Shown piece by piece: positions 44,861-54,760 of a stretch of 64,000 nucleotides of DNA. Both the position numbers and the translations under genes were made by a program. The first letter of the stretch is position 1, and each line of letters begins with the position of its first letter. The notes below the pieces were generated by a model that saw only the letters and a list, made by a program, of their open reading frames with translations, made no database searches and was not told the DNA's origin. The DNA comes from Longimicrobiales bacterium (GTDB taxonomy: Bacteria > Gemmatimonadota > Gemmatimonadetes > Longimicrobiales > Gaopeijiaceae): the NCBI GenBank assembly GCA_028284495.1, contig JANQRP010000039.1, forward strand, positions 20,958 to 84,957, written 5' to 3'.

Positions 44861-47167
44861 TCAGTTCCGCCAGCCCTCGCGACGGGTCTCGGCGAGTACC
44901 GCCTCGTTCGGGTTGAAGACCACGTCGACCGGCGCCATCGGCAGCGGTGGGAGAAGGGTCTCCGTCTCCGCCCCCTCCACCGTCACCTGGACGGTCGCCT
45001 GGCCGGCGTCCCCGAAATCGAGCAGAACCGGTACGACCATCCGGAAGTCGGGCGGCACGTCCTCCTGCCGGATCCGCATCCGGACGAGCGCGGTTCCGTC
45101 CTCCGCCGTCTCGGCGTTCCACGACCACCGGTAGGTCGGGATCTCGTTGCCGTAGACCCACTGATCGAAGAACCAGCCGAGGTCCATCGGTCCGGCCATG
45201 TCGTACGCCCGTCCCGCCGCGATCTCGGCGTGACGCCGGAAGTCCGCCGTCGTGGCCGTGCCGCCCCGGTGCTCGGCGTAGTAGGCCTGCATGAGTTCCG
45301 CGAACGCCGAGTCGTCGCCGCTCGGATCGGTCAGGAGACCGCGGAGCATGTGGAGCACCCAGGCGCCCTTGTCGTAGATCATCAGCTGGTAGTCGCCGGG
45401 CTCCTCGCTCGTCGCGGCGCGGCTCCCGAACCCCAGCGGAACCGCCTCGCCCCGTCGTTCGAGGATCGCCTCCCGCTTCTCCGCCAGCTGGTCGGTGTAC
45501 ATCTCGAGGGAGCCGCTCGAGCGGGCCGCGTACCACAGCCCCGAGTACTCCGAGAAGCCCTCCGACAGCCACCGGTCGCGCAGGGTCTCCGGCTTCACGC
45601 CGATGCCCCACCACTGATGGGCGACCTCGTGGCCCCGGAATGCGATGCTGTATCCCGACTTGTCGGTGTACTGGAAGGTGGACTGGGAGAGCAGCACGAC
45701 ACCCGGAAGCGCTTCCCCGTGGTTGTAGGGGATTTCGGTCGCGAGGAACTCGTCGACGACCGGCAGGCCGAACGTCTGCGTGTAGAACGAGAAGCTGCGG
45801 AGGATGTCGAACGCCACCTGCTGGGCCATGTCCCCCTGGGTGTAGAGGAAGACCCCCGCCTGCTGAGCCAGGTGTCGGAATTCGCGGTGGGCGGACTCGG
45901 AGTAGTGAAGAACGACCGGAGGGGCGCCCGGGAATTCGGCCTCGTGGGTGTCGAACTCGCCGATGTTGAACGACACCCGGTCTACGGCCTCGGTCTCCCA
46001 CACGGAGACCCGTCGGTCGTCCGTCACCTCCTCGGACACCTGCCGCCCCACGGACCCGACGATGAAGTCCTCGGGCAGGTCGTAGGTGATGCGGTTGGTG
46101 CGGAAGCGTCCGAACTCGTGCAGCGGGTACCAGTAGTGGAAGGCCTCGGTCGTGACCCACAGGTCGTTGGGGCGCGCGAGGAGGTCTCCGTCGTACGCGA
46201 ATCGGAGCCGGCCACCGGTGTCCACCCGATCCGCGAGGTCCACCCAGAGCCCGCCCGTCGACCCGTCCTCACGGTACCACGTCAAAGGTGTGCCGTCGGC
46301 CCACGCGACCTCCCGCACGTCCAGCTCGTCGTGCAGGCCGAAGGCCACCCAGCGTCCACGGGATCCCGGCTCGATCGTCGCCGTGGCGCTGCCGGAGTAG
46401 TCCAACCCACCGGACACCCGTACCTCGATGTCCATGTGCGAGATCTCGACGATGTCCGACGCCTCGGGCGGCGGTCCGCCCGTATCGAGATCCGCCGCCT
46501 TCTGGAACGACGTCACCACCTCTCTCGATCTACCGCGTCCTTCCGCGCGCCGGGCGACCGAGATCTCCTCGTGGCGAAGAGGGTCGTGCGCGAAGATCGT
46601 CGGGTCCCCGCGATCCTCGGCCATGTGTGCGTAGAAGTAGCCGTCGATGTCGTTCGCGAGCGCGGTCAGCATCTCACGCGTAAGCCACCCGTCGCCGTTC
46701 GCCACGTACCTCGCGGCCTCCTCGAGGTCGTTGTCCGCGTCGTCCGGCACCGGCATGGCCGAGAGGCCTCCCGACGTCAGCTCGGCCAGCGTCTCGTCCG
46801 TGAACACGAAGACGGCGGACCTGAAAGGCCGATCGATCTCGCGCGTCCCCCAGAAGCGCTCGATCTGATCCGCCTCGATCTCCATCGGCGGCGTGAGGCG
46901 GAAGCTCCCGGATCCCGAGAAGTAGGCGGCCCATCGCCGACCGTCGACCTCGGGCAGCAGATGCAGGGTGCCTTCGTCGAGCCGGATCTCCCCCGCGTCG
47001 CGCACGAGCACGACGTCCCGGATCGCGGCGGCGGCGGCGGGATCGACCTCGGCGTCGCGTACGGCGTCGATCCACCGGGTCAGCTCGGGGGCCTCCTGCG
47101 CCACGGCGGCGGAGGGAAGAAGGACGAGAGTGGCCGCAGGCACGAACGTGGAGACTCGGATCTTCAT
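44861..47167 (-). CDS. M1-family (gluzincin) aminopeptidase-like protein, secreted
   Basis: 768 residues from ATG at 47167. Signal peptide VPAATLVLLPSAAVAQ. The zinc motif HEVAH is in FRGHEVAHQWWG around residue 510, with the third ligand Glu in LSEGFSEY about 20 residues later. The first ~330 residues lack similarity I recognise; the catalytic half is a thermolysin-like fold. The GAMEN exopeptidase motif is not obvious, so endo- versus aminopeptidase activity is open. Periplasmic or secreted. It ends 36 nt from the channel gene on the other strand. Confidence 0.88.
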   Translation of the reverse strand: MKIRVSTFVPAATLVLLPSAAVAQEAPELTRWIDAVRDAEVDPAAAAAIRDVVLVRDAGEIRLDEGTLHLLPEVDGRRWAAYFSGSGSFRLTPPMEIEADQIERFWGTREIDRPFRSAVFVFTDETLAELTSGGLSAMPVPDDADNDLEEAARYVANGDGWLTREMLTALANDIDGYFYAHMAEDRGDPTIFAHDPLRHEEISVARRAEGRGRSREVVTSFQKAADLDTGGPPPEASDIVEISHMDIEVRVSGGLDYSGSATATIEPGSRGRWVAFGLHDELDVREVAWADGTPLTWYREDGSTGGLWVDLADRVDTGGRLRFAYDGDLLARPNDLWVTTEAFHYWYPLHEFGRFRTNRITYDLPEDFIVGSVGRQVSEEVTDDRRVSVWETEAVDRVSFNIGEFDTHEAEFPGAPPVVLHYSESAHREFRHLAQQAGVFLYTQGDMAQQVAFDILRSFSFYTQTFGLPVVDEFLATEIPYNHGEALPGVVLLSQSTFQYTDKSGYSIAFRGHEVAHQWWGIGVKPETLRDRWLSEGFSEYSGLWYAARSSGSLEMYTDQLAEKREAILERRGEAVPLGFGSRAATSEEPGDYQLMIYDKGAWVLHMLRGLLTDPSGDDSAFAELMQAYYAEHRGGTATTADFRRHAEIAAGRAYDMAGPMDLGWFFDQWVYGNEIPTYRWSWNAETAEDGTALVRMRIRQEDVPPDFRMVVPVLLDFGDAGQATVQVTVEGAETETLLPPLPMAPVDVVFNPNEAVLAETRREGWRN

Positions 47168-47287
47168 GCTGGAACCCGTGTGTCGGTGCGGGCCGCCCGC
47201 GCGCGTCGCGGCTGCCCGCCGGAACGGATCGGACGCGTCCACGGCCCGACCGCATGCGCGCACGGTACGAGCATCGCGGGGCGGGCG

Positions 47288-47605
47288 CTACCGGCCTCCG
47301 GACCCTCCGCGCGGTTCGGACTCTGGCTCCGAGGCCTCTCCTCCGCTGCGATTCGGCTCGAGCACGAACGCGAAGAAGAGCACCACGCCCACGGCGATGA
47401 CGAAGGTTCGCCACGCGGGCGTGTACGAGGGCGGCATGGCCAGCACCTCGCCAACCCACCGGAACATGCCACCCACGGGGAGGGTGAGGGCACCCCACAC
47501 GAGCGCCGCGATCCCACCCCGGACGAGCCGCACGGCCAGCGGTGCCGAGCCGTCCGGTCGTACGCCGTCTCCCGGTGCCGGGCGCAGCGACTCGGGATCA
47601 GGCAT
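47288..47605 (-). CDS. Small membrane protein, unknown function
   Basis: 105 residues from ATG at 47605, overlapping the DUF1295 gene by 8 nt. Two hydrophobic segments (around residues 30-52 and 66-84) lie between polar, Gly/Glu/Ser-rich ends. No known motif. It is the last gene of the efflux-operon run on the minus strand. Real but unassigned. Confidence 0.6.
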   Translation of the reverse strand: MPDPESLRPAPGDGVRPDGSAPLAVRLVRGGIAALVWGALTLPVGGMFRWVGEVLAMPPSYTPAWRTFVIAVGVVLFFAFVLEPNRSGGEASEPESEPRGGSGGR

Positions 47606-48401
47606 GGCCCGACGGGTCGGGAGCCGAGGGAGGCCACGGCACGAAGGCCGACGTCCGCCGCGCGTACGCGGCGTATCCCGGCCGTGTCGACTCGAGGTGC
47701 GGCTCGAGCAGCGGGATTCCGGAGACGCGAAGCAGGAGCCCGGTCATGAGCCCCGAGACGATCAGCGGCAGAGGAGACCCGAGCGCGACGGTCGTCCACA
47801 GACCGAAGCCCCACCACACGACGGCCTCGCCGAAGTAGTTGGGATGCCGCGAGTACCGCCAGAGACCCGTGTCGAGGACCCGGCCGTCGGTCCCGCCGCT
47901 CGCGCGGAAGGTCGAGAGCTGCGCGTCGGCGATCGCCTCGAAGACCAGCCCCGCGAGCACCACGCCGGCCGCGACCGTCGCCCAGCCGCCCGGCGCGCCC
48001 GGCGCGAGCACCGTCGCGACCAGCGGGACCGAAAAGACGACCACGATCGCGCCTTGCAGCCAGAAGACGCGGACGAGGCTCGACCACCGGAAGGCCTGCC
48101 CGTTCCGCGCACGCATCTCGGCGTAGCGTCGGTCCTCGGGTTCGCGGACCCGCGGCGCCAGATGGAAAGCCAGGCGCATCGCCCACGCCGCGACGAGCGC
48201 GACCGTGGGAAGGGCCCATGCCGAGGTCGGGGACGTCCACCACGCGGCCAGGACGGCGACCAGGTACGCCGGCCCCCACACGACGTCGACGATCGAGACG
48301 TCGTCGCGCGCCAGCGAGACGACCCAGACGAGCGTCATGAGCGCGAACACCGCGGCTGCAGCCGTCGTCCACGCGGGCACGAAGCCCTCGATACCGACCA
48401 T
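47598..48401 (-). CDS. DUF1295 / steroid 5-alpha-reductase-like membrane protein
   Basis: 267 residues from ATG at 48401. About six membrane segments. The C-terminal GLWRYSRHPNYFGEAVVWWGFGLW is the hallmark of the DUF1295 and isoprenylcysteine-methyltransferase/steroid-reductase group that binds NADPH or S-adenosylmethionine. The reaction is not known. It follows the RND gene by 7 nt, so it is probably co-transcribed, though a functional link with the pump is not evident. Confidence 0.85.
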   Translation of the reverse strand: MVGIEGFVPAWTTAAAAVFALMTLVWVVSLARDDVSIVDVVWGPAYLVAVLAAWWTSPTSAWALPTVALVAAWAMRLAFHLAPRVREPEDRRYAEMRARNGQAFRWSSLVRVFWLQGAIVVVFSVPLVATVLAPGAPGGWATVAAGVVLAGLVFEAIADAQLSTFRASGGTDGRVLDTGLWRYSRHPNYFGEAVVWWGFGLWTTVALGSPLPLIVSGLMTGLLLRVSGIPLLEPHLESTRPGYAAYARRTSAFVPWPPSAPDPSGHA

Positions 48402-48408
48402 CACCCCA

Positions 48409-51400
48409 TCACTCGGTGGCGAGCTCGGGACCTCCGAGGGAGCCGGTGTCCGTCCGATACGCGGGAGCCGGTTCGCGGTCGGGCTTCCGGTCGGGGTCGC
48501 GCCCCGCGCCTTCCCCGGCCCCACTGCCCGCTTCACCGCCGGCGCCGTCCGGACGGCCCGGCGCCGCGCCCCCCTCTGGCACGCCTGCGCGCACTTCGGT
48601 CCCGGACGCGTCGTCGGTGGCCGCGCGTCGGAACAGGTAGCGGTCGGCCATCTTCGTGAAGTCGTCCACGAGCGAGTACATGACGGGCACGAGCACGAGC
48701 GTCAGGAAGGTGGCGAAGATGATGCCCGCGATGACGGCGACCGCCATGGGACCCCACCACGCGGCCTGCTCGCCGCCCCAGTACAGCTCGGGGCTCAGGC
48801 TCCGGAAGAGACCGAAGAAGTCGAAGTTGAGCCCGATGGCGAGTGGCACCAGGCCCAGCGCGGTCGTGGTCGCGGTGAGGACCACCGGCCGGAACCGGGT
48901 CCTGCCACCCTGGACCAGCGCCTCGCGGCGGTCCATGCCGTCGCGATCGCGCAGGATGTCGATGTAGTCGATCAGCACGATGGCGTTGTTCACCACGATC
49001 CCGGCCAGCGAGATGATCCCGACGCCGGTCATGATGATGCCGAAGGCCATGTCGAAGACGACGAGGCCGATCAGCACACCGACCGTGGACATGAGCACCG
49101 ACGTCAGGATGATGACGGGCTTCACGACCGAGTTGAACTGGCTGACGAGGATGAATCCGATGAGGAAGATGGCGATGACGAAGGCGTTCGTGAGAAACGC
49201 GCTCGCCTCGGCCTGCTCCTCCTGCTGGCCCGTGTAGGCCAGGACGTAGCCCGGCGGCAGCGAGGCCTCGAACTCGGCCATCGTCTCCCGCACCTCGGCC
49301 AGGACCGCGTTCGAGTTGAGCCCGGTCGCGACGTCCGAGGAAAGTGTGGCCATGCGCTCCTGATCCTTCCGCCGGATCGTGCCGTAGCTCTCGCCCACCT
49401 CCCACCGCGCAAGCGACGACAGCGGAACCTGGCGTCCCCCATCGGCCATGACCGTGAGTTCCCCGAGCTGATCCAGCTCGGCCCGGAACTCCGGCGCGAG
49501 GCGGACCACGATGTCGTACTCGTCGGCATCGGTCCGGTATTTGGCGGCCTCGACGCCCTGGATCGCGGCGCGCACGGCGTTGCCGACGTCCGCCGTCGAA
49601 AGCTCGTAGATGCCGGCGCGCTCGCGATCCACCACCACCGCGAGCTCGGGCCGTGCGGCGTTCAGGTCGCTCTCGAGCCCCACGAGGCGCTCGGACACGG
49701 GCTGGGCCCGCAGGAAGGCGAGGGCCTCGTCCGAGAGCCGCTTCAGGACCTCCGGGTCTTCTCCCGAGAGCTCGATGTTGATCGGTGGCCCGCCGGGCAC
49801 ACCCTCGTTGAGCGGCTCGACGGTGACCTCGGCGCCGACGATGTCCCGCCCGATGTTCTCCTGCATCCACGCCACGGTCTGGAAGCCGTCCGACTCGCGG
49901 TCCTGGAACTCGACGTACGACAGCGTCACCCGCCCCTCGTCGGGACCGGACGGTCCGGGCTGACCACCCATCACGTCGGCCGCGCCGGCGCCTCCCGCCC
50001 CTCCGGCGACCGACACCGACGACTCCCAGTCACCGCGACCCGGCACGCCGACGAGTTCCGCCTCGATCTCGGTCAGCAGCGCGTTGGTCGCCTCCACCCT
50101 GGCACCCACCGGCAGGTCGATGTCCACGAACACCTGCTTGGGCGGGATGTCCTCCGGGAAGTACTCCACGCCGGGTCCGAGCCCGGACGCGTTCAGCCCG
50201 ATGTAGCCGAACCACACGGCGAAGAACGCGGCCGCGGTACCGCCCAGCACGACGAACCTGTGATCGAGTGCCCAGCGCAGCTGCCGCTCGTAGCCCGCCT
50301 GCATCCGCGGCACCAGCCGGTGCTGGAAGCGGTCCGCGACGCGGTGCAGGACGAACCGGTACAACGCCGCCAGCCCGATCACCGTCGCGACCAGCAGTCC
50401 AGCGGTGAGCGGGTTCCCGAGACCGACCAGGAGGACGACCAGGGCCGCGACCGCGATCACGCCCCAGCGCGCCAGCGGCGACAGCCGGGTGGCGGGACGC
50501 GAACCCTCGAGGCGCATGAACCGCGAGCACAGGGCCGGGATGATGACGAGCGCCATGAAGAGCGAACTGGCGAGCGTGATGATCAGCGTCCGCGGGAGGT
50601 AGGACATGAACTCGCCCGTCGTCCCGGGCCAGAACAGCATCGGCGCGAAGGCCGCGAGCGTCGTCGCGGTAGCGGCGATCACGGGCATCGCGACCTCGCC
50701 GGTGGCCTTCTTGGCCGCCAGGCTCCGCTCCCACCCCTGCTCCATGTAGCGGTAGATGTTCTCGACGACGACGATGGCGTTGTCGACGAGCATCCCCAAG
50801 GCCAGGATCAGGCTGAACAACACGACCATGTTCATCGTGCTGCCCATCGCGTTCAGCAGGACGAACGAAAGGAGCATCGACCCGGGGATCGACACGGCGA
50901 CGAACACCGAGTTGGTGAGCCCGAGGAAGAAGAGCAGCACCGCGATGATGAGGATCAGCCCGGAGACGATGTTGTTCTCGAGGCTCGACACCATCATCCG
51001 GATGTCGCGCGACTGATCGGACGTGGTCTTGGCGACGGTGGTCGGCGGGAAGGTCGGCTGAAGACGCTCGAGCGTGGCCTTCACCTTGTCCGACGTCTCG
51101 ATCACGTTCCGCCCCGACCGCTTGAGTACGTCGAGCGTCACGACGTTGGTCCCGTCGAGTCGCGCGTAGTTCTCGCGGTCGGCGAACCCGAAGTCGACGG
51201 ACGCGACGTCGCGTACGTAGATCGGCCCGGACGCGAAGGTCGTGACCACCAGGTCCTCGATGATCTTCGGATCCTCGAACTCCCCATCCACCCGGACGAG
51301 GTACTTGGAGTCTCCGACGTCGATGGACCCACCGGGGATGGTCACGTTCTCGCGCTGGATGGCCTCGATCACGTCCTGGAGGGCCAGCCCGTAGTACTGG

Positions 51401-52071
51401 AGGCGCGGCAGGTTCACATCCACGCGCACCTCGCGCTCGAGACCGCCGCGGAGATCCACCCGGAGGATCTCGGGGATCTGCTCGAGCTCGTCCTGAAGGT
51501 CCTCCGCGACCTCCTTCAGACGCACGAGATCGTACTCGCCCGACAGATTGACCTGGACGATCGGCACCTGCGTGACGTCGAACTCGACGATCTGCGGGTC
51601 CTCCGCGTCGCCCGGAAGCTCGGGTCGCGCGAGGTCCACCTTCTCGCGCACCCGCTGGAGAGCATCCTCGAGGTCGACCGTGGTCTCGAACTCCGCCACC
51701 ACGCTCGAGAACCCCTCGGACGAGCTCGACGTGAGCTCCTTCAGGTCGGTGATGGTGGAGAGTTCGTCCTCGAGCTTCCGGGTCACGAGCGACTCGATGT
51801 CCGCCGGAGCGACGCCCGGGTAGATCGTGTTCACCGCGATCATCGGGACCTCGATCTCCGGGAACGACTCCTTCGGCGTCGAGAAGTACGACGTCAGCCC
51901 CGTGATCGTGATGATCACGAGGAGAACGGCCACGCTGGTGAAGTGGTCGACCGCGAACGAGGTGAGCCCGAACTCCTTGTACCGGGCCAGCTCCGCCGGG
52001 TCGGTCGGCGGACCGTTCACGCGAAGCTCCTCGGCCGAGTCCTCTCCCGAGGCTCCGCCCGGCGCGATCAT
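48409..52071 (-). CDS. RND efflux transporter, HAE1 family
   Basis: 1220 residues, longer than the usual 1030-1060. Twelve core membrane segments with two large periplasmic loops. The proton-relay segment in TM4 reads LALGMLVDNAIVVVENIYR, with Asn in the second position of the usual Asp pair. An insert of two extra hydrophobic segments (WGVIAVAALVVLLVGLG and LTAGLLVATVIGLAALYRFV) appears between the two halves, and the C-terminus has a 60-residue Gly/Ala/Glu/Pro-rich cytoplasmic tail. It pumps hydrophobic compounds through MFP and TolC, encoded just upstream with a 4-nt overlap. Confidence 0.94.
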   Translation of the reverse strand: MIAPGGASGEDSAEELRVNGPPTDPAELARYKEFGLTSFAVDHFTSVAVLLVIITITGLTSYFSTPKESFPEIEVPMIAVNTIYPGVAPADIESLVTRKLEDELSTITDLKELTSSSSEGFSSVVAEFETTVDLEDALQRVREKVDLARPELPGDAEDPQIVEFDVTQVPIVQVNLSGEYDLVRLKEVAEDLQDELEQIPEILRVDLRGGLEREVRVDVNLPRLQYYGLALQDVIEAIQRENVTIPGGSIDVGDSKYLVRVDGEFEDPKIIEDLVVTTFASGPIYVRDVASVDFGFADRENYARLDGTNVVTLDVLKRSGRNVIETSDKVKATLERLQPTFPPTTVAKTTSDQSRDIRMMVSSLENNIVSGLILIIAVLLFFLGLTNSVFVAVSIPGSMLLSFVLLNAMGSTMNMVVLFSLILALGMLVDNAIVVVENIYRYMEQGWERSLAAKKATGEVAMPVIAATATTLAAFAPMLFWPGTTGEFMSYLPRTLIITLASSLFMALVIIPALCSRFMRLEGSRPATRLSPLARWGVIAVAALVVLLVGLGNPLTAGLLVATVIGLAALYRFVLHRVADRFQHRLVPRMQAGYERQLRWALDHRFVVLGGTAAAFFAVWFGYIGLNASGLGPGVEYFPEDIPPKQVFVDIDLPVGARVEATNALLTEIEAELVGVPGRGDWESSVSVAGGAGGAGAADVMGGQPGPSGPDEGRVTLSYVEFQDRESDGFQTVAWMQENIGRDIVGAEVTVEPLNEGVPGGPPINIELSGEDPEVLKRLSDEALAFLRAQPVSERLVGLESDLNAARPELAVVVDRERAGIYELSTADVGNAVRAAIQGVEAAKYRTDADEYDIVVRLAPEFRAELDQLGELTVMADGGRQVPLSSLARWEVGESYGTIRRKDQERMATLSSDVATGLNSNAVLAEVRETMAEFEASLPPGYVLAYTGQQEEQAEASAFLTNAFVIAIFLIGFILVSQFNSVVKPVIILTSVLMSTVGVLIGLVVFDMAFGIIMTGVGIISLAGIVVNNAIVLIDYIDILRDRDGMDRREALVQGGRTRFRPVVLTATTTALGLVPLAIGLNFDFFGLFRSLSPELYWGGEQAAWWGPMAVAVIAGIIFATFLTLVLVPVMYSLVDDFTKMADRYLFRRAATDDASGTEVRAGVPEGGAAPGRPDGAGGEAGSGAGEGAGRDPDRKPDREPAPAYRTDTGSLGGPELATE

Positions 52072-53201
52072 CTCGCCTCCACGAGCCGCACGCGGTCGCC
52101 CGCGGCCAGCTGCTGCTGGCCTCCGACCACGATCCGGTCGCCGGGGGCGATGTCACCCTCCAGCACGACGCGGTTGGACTGACTGGCGCGGACCGTCACG
52201 CTCCGCGCTTCCGCCGTCTCGGCGCCGGCCGCACCGGTGACCACGTAGACCACGTACCCGTTCTCGACCCTCACCACCGCGTCCTGCGGCGCCACGAGCG
52301 CGTCCTCGATCGCCCGCCGCTCGACACTCACGTTGGCCACCATCTCGGGCTTGATGTCGCCGGACGGGTTCGGAAGCGTGAGTTCGACCGGGAAGGTTCG
52401 GCTCTGGGGATCCACGGTCGAGCCCACGAACCTCACACGCCCTTCGAAGGCGGCGTCCGGCAGCGCGTCGAGCGACACCGAAACCACGGCCCCGGTCCGG
52501 ATGTCCGCGGCGTAGCGCTCCGGGACGCCCGCGACGATCTCCAGCGGGGTCAGATCCACGATCCGCGCCACCGAGGAGCCCGGCGCGACGAGGCTCCCCT
52601 GCTCCACCGCCCGATCCTCGACCACGCCCGCGAAGGGGGCCCGCACGATGGTCCGGGCCAGCCGCTCGCGGAGGTTCCGAAGCGTGGCGGCGGTCTCCTG
52701 CGCGGTCGCGCGAGCCTCGAGATACGCGAGTTCGGTCCCGACGCGGTCCTCCTCCCACAGGCGCCGGCGACGCTCCCACGTCTCCTCGGCGAGCGTCGCG
52801 CGGGCCTCGGCCTGGGCGACCTGGGCCTCCAGCAGCTCCGAGTCGAGGCGCACGAGTGGCGCGCCCTCTTCGACCCACTGCCCCTTCACGACCATCACCT
52901 CGACTACGCGTCCGGACTCCTCGGCGGCCACCACCACGTCTCGATCGGCGCCCACGACTCCCGTGAGCCGGACCTGCTCGACGAAGCGCTCCGCCTCGAT
53001 GGTCCGTACCTCGACGTTGATGATCCGGGAGAATCCCGCCTCGCCGCCGGCTTCGGCACCCGAGTCCGACTGCGGCGCCTCCGTGCCGTCGGCCGTTTCG
53101 CCGCACGCGGCGGCCCCCGCGAGCAGGAGTCCCGCAAGGAACACTCCGATCCCACCCCGCATCCCGTTCATTCGATCTATTCCGTCGTTCCTGAGATTCA
53201 T
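52068..53201 (-). CDS. RND efflux periplasmic adaptor (membrane-fusion protein)
   Basis: 377 residues, ATG at 53201 overlapping the tolC stop. A lipoprotein-like signal (LAGLLLAGAAAC) gives a lipidated Cys around residue 33. Then come the first half-hairpin with barrel (VVVAAEESGRVVEVMVVKGQWVEEGA, biotinyl/lipoyl-like), an alpha-hairpin (ARATLAEETWERRRRL to TAQETAATLRNLRE), the second lipoyl half (IVRAPFAGVVEDRAVEQGSLVAPG) and beta-barrel domain. It links the pump to TolC. The typical order and overlaps support one operon. Confidence 0.93.
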   Translation of the reverse strand: MNLRNDGIDRMNGMRGGIGVFLAGLLLAGAAACGETADGTEAPQSDSGAEAGGEAGFSRIINVEVRTIEAERFVEQVRLTGVVGADRDVVVAAEESGRVVEVMVVKGQWVEEGAPLVRLDSELLEAQVAQAEARATLAEETWERRRRLWEEDRVGTELAYLEARATAQETAATLRNLRERLARTIVRAPFAGVVEDRAVEQGSLVAPGSSVARIVDLTPLEIVAGVPERYAADIRTGAVVSVSLDALPDAAFEGRVRFVGSTVDPQSRTFPVELTLPNPSGDIKPEMVANVSVERRAIEDALVAPQDAVVRVENGYVVYVVTGAAGAETAEARSVTVRASQSNRVVLEGDIAPGDRIVVGGQQQLAAGDRVRLVEAR

Positions 53202-54760
53202 CGGCCGTCGTCCATGTCCGCGTCCGTGGCGGAAACGGGCACCGTTCCGGCGGCCCGATCGAGCCTGGCCCGTGCCACGAGGTAGTCGTGGACGGCCTGG
53301 GCGTAGTTGAATTCGCTCTGACGGAGCGCCACCTCGGCGTCCGTCAGCTCCAGCTGCGTGCCGATGCCCTCGCGGTACTGGGCGCTGGCGATCTCGTAGC
53401 CGCGCGTCGCCTGTCGGACCGCGAGGTCCTGGGCCGAGGCGCGGTCGCGCGACTCCTCCGCGGCCGCCAGCAGCGTCCGGACCTCGTTCCGGGCGCGATC
53501 GCGCGCGTATTCCGTCTGGAGCCGCGCCTGGTCGACCACCGCACGACGCTGGTCGATGCGTGCGTCGCGCCGGAAGCCCTGGAACACGGGGAGCGTCACG
53601 CGCACTCCGGCGATGCGCCGATAGCCGCGCGGATCCCCGAAGAATCGGGGGTCGCCGTTCTGCTGGCTCGCGATGCCGTATGCGCCGAACAGCGACACCT
53701 CGGGAAGGTACTGAACCTGCTCGAGTCGCATCTCGGTGGTGCGCAGACTCTCGGTGAGCTCGAACTGCAACAGGTCCGATCGACCTCGCATCGCTCGCGC
53801 CACGGCCGTGTCGGCCTCCGGGAGCTCGACACCCCCGAACGCGAGCACCTCGCGGTTGTCCGCGGAGTTGGCCTCGACGTCGTCGAGACGCATGGTGGCG
53901 AGCGCTCCCCGCACGCGGAGCTCCGTCCCCTCGTCCACACCCAGCTCGATGGCGAGGGTGCGGCGATCCTCGGCGACCGCCTCCTCGGCGCGGCGAAGGT
54001 TGGGCGTGAGGTTCGCGAGCTCGACCTCGAGGCGGAGCACGTCGTACTCGGACACGATACCCGCCTCCTCGAGCGCGCGCGTTTCAGAGAGGCTCTGCTC
54101 CACCCGCCGGATCGAGTTCTCGAGCAGCCGGACCTGCTCCTGATCGAGCAGGAGCCGGTAGTACGCCTCGCGGACCCGCGTGACGACGACCTGCGCCTGT
54201 CCGCGGAACGTCTCGTCCTGCAGCGCCTGGAACCGGCCCGCCGCGCCGACCCCGATGAACGCGGCCGCGTTGAACAGCGGCTGCTCGATGTCGATCGACA
54301 GGTCCCAGATGTTGTCGGCGCCGAAGCGGATCGGGATGAGCTCGTCGGGCGGCGCGTCGGGGTCGATGAAGATCGACGGCAGGAAGTTCACGGGGACCGA
54401 GAGATTGCGCGTGTAGCTGGTGGACAGGTCCACGGTCGGAAACACGTTGCCCCACGCCTCCGACACGCGCTCGTCGGCCTCGCGCACGGCCAGTCGCGCG
54501 ACCCCGAGCTCCGGGTTCGCCGACAGCGCCATCGACACCGCCTCTCCAAGGCCGAGCGCCGCGCCGGCGGTCGGAGTGGTATCACCCGCCAGGCGCCAGG
54601 GCGCGAGGTCCGCCGCCGCCGCCCGCTGAGCGGACGCCGGCGCCGCGAACGCGCCCACCCCCGCCGTCGCGACCGCCATGACGGCCAGCACGCCGGCCGC
54701 CCGGACGCGCCGAGTCGTCCGACGACCCGCCGCGACCGCGCCCCGCTCAGGCCGCCGCAT
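53198..54760 (-). CDS. TolC-family outer-membrane efflux channel
   Basis: 520 residues from ATG at 54760, preceded by GGAGGAG at 7-nt spacing. Signal peptide VAGVLAVMAVATAGVGAFAAPASAQ-like (about residues 22-45). Two structural repeats: LGLGEAVSMALSANPELGVARLAVREADERVSEA split at the start of the first, and the second with RGYRRIAGVRVTLPVFQGFRRDARI at about residue 380. It forms the exit duct. The start overlaps the tetR stop by 14 nt. Confidence 0.93.
   Translation of the reverse strand: MRRPERGAVAAGRRTTRRVRAAGVLAVMAVATAGVGAFAAPASAQRAAAADLAPWRLAGDTTPTAGAALGLGEAVSMALSANPELGVARLAVREADERVSEAWGNVFPTVDLSTSYTRNLSVPVNFLPSIFIDPDAPPDELIPIRFGADNIWDLSIDIEQPLFNAAAFIGVGAAGRFQALQDETFRGQAQVVVTRVREAYYRLLLDQEQVRLLENSIRRVEQSLSETRALEEAGIVSEYDVLRLEVELANLTPNLRRAEEAVAEDRRTLAIELGVDEGTELRVRGALATMRLDDVEANSADNREVLAFGGVELPEADTAVARAMRGRSDLLQFELTESLRTTEMRLEQVQYLPEVSLFGAYGIASQQNGDPRFFGDPRGYRRIAGVRVTLPVFQGFRRDARIDQRRAVVDQARLQTEYARDRARNEVRTLLAAAEESRDRASAQDLAVRQATRGYEIASAQYREGIGTQLELTDAEVALRQSEFNYAQAVHDYLVARARLDRAAGTVPVSATDADMDDGR

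Noticed and set aside
48205..52182. A 1325-codon plus-strand open frame
   Set aside because: It is antisense to the RND pump and adaptor genes; long antisense frames are expected at this GC content. Its translation is Arg/His/Asp-rich with no domain.
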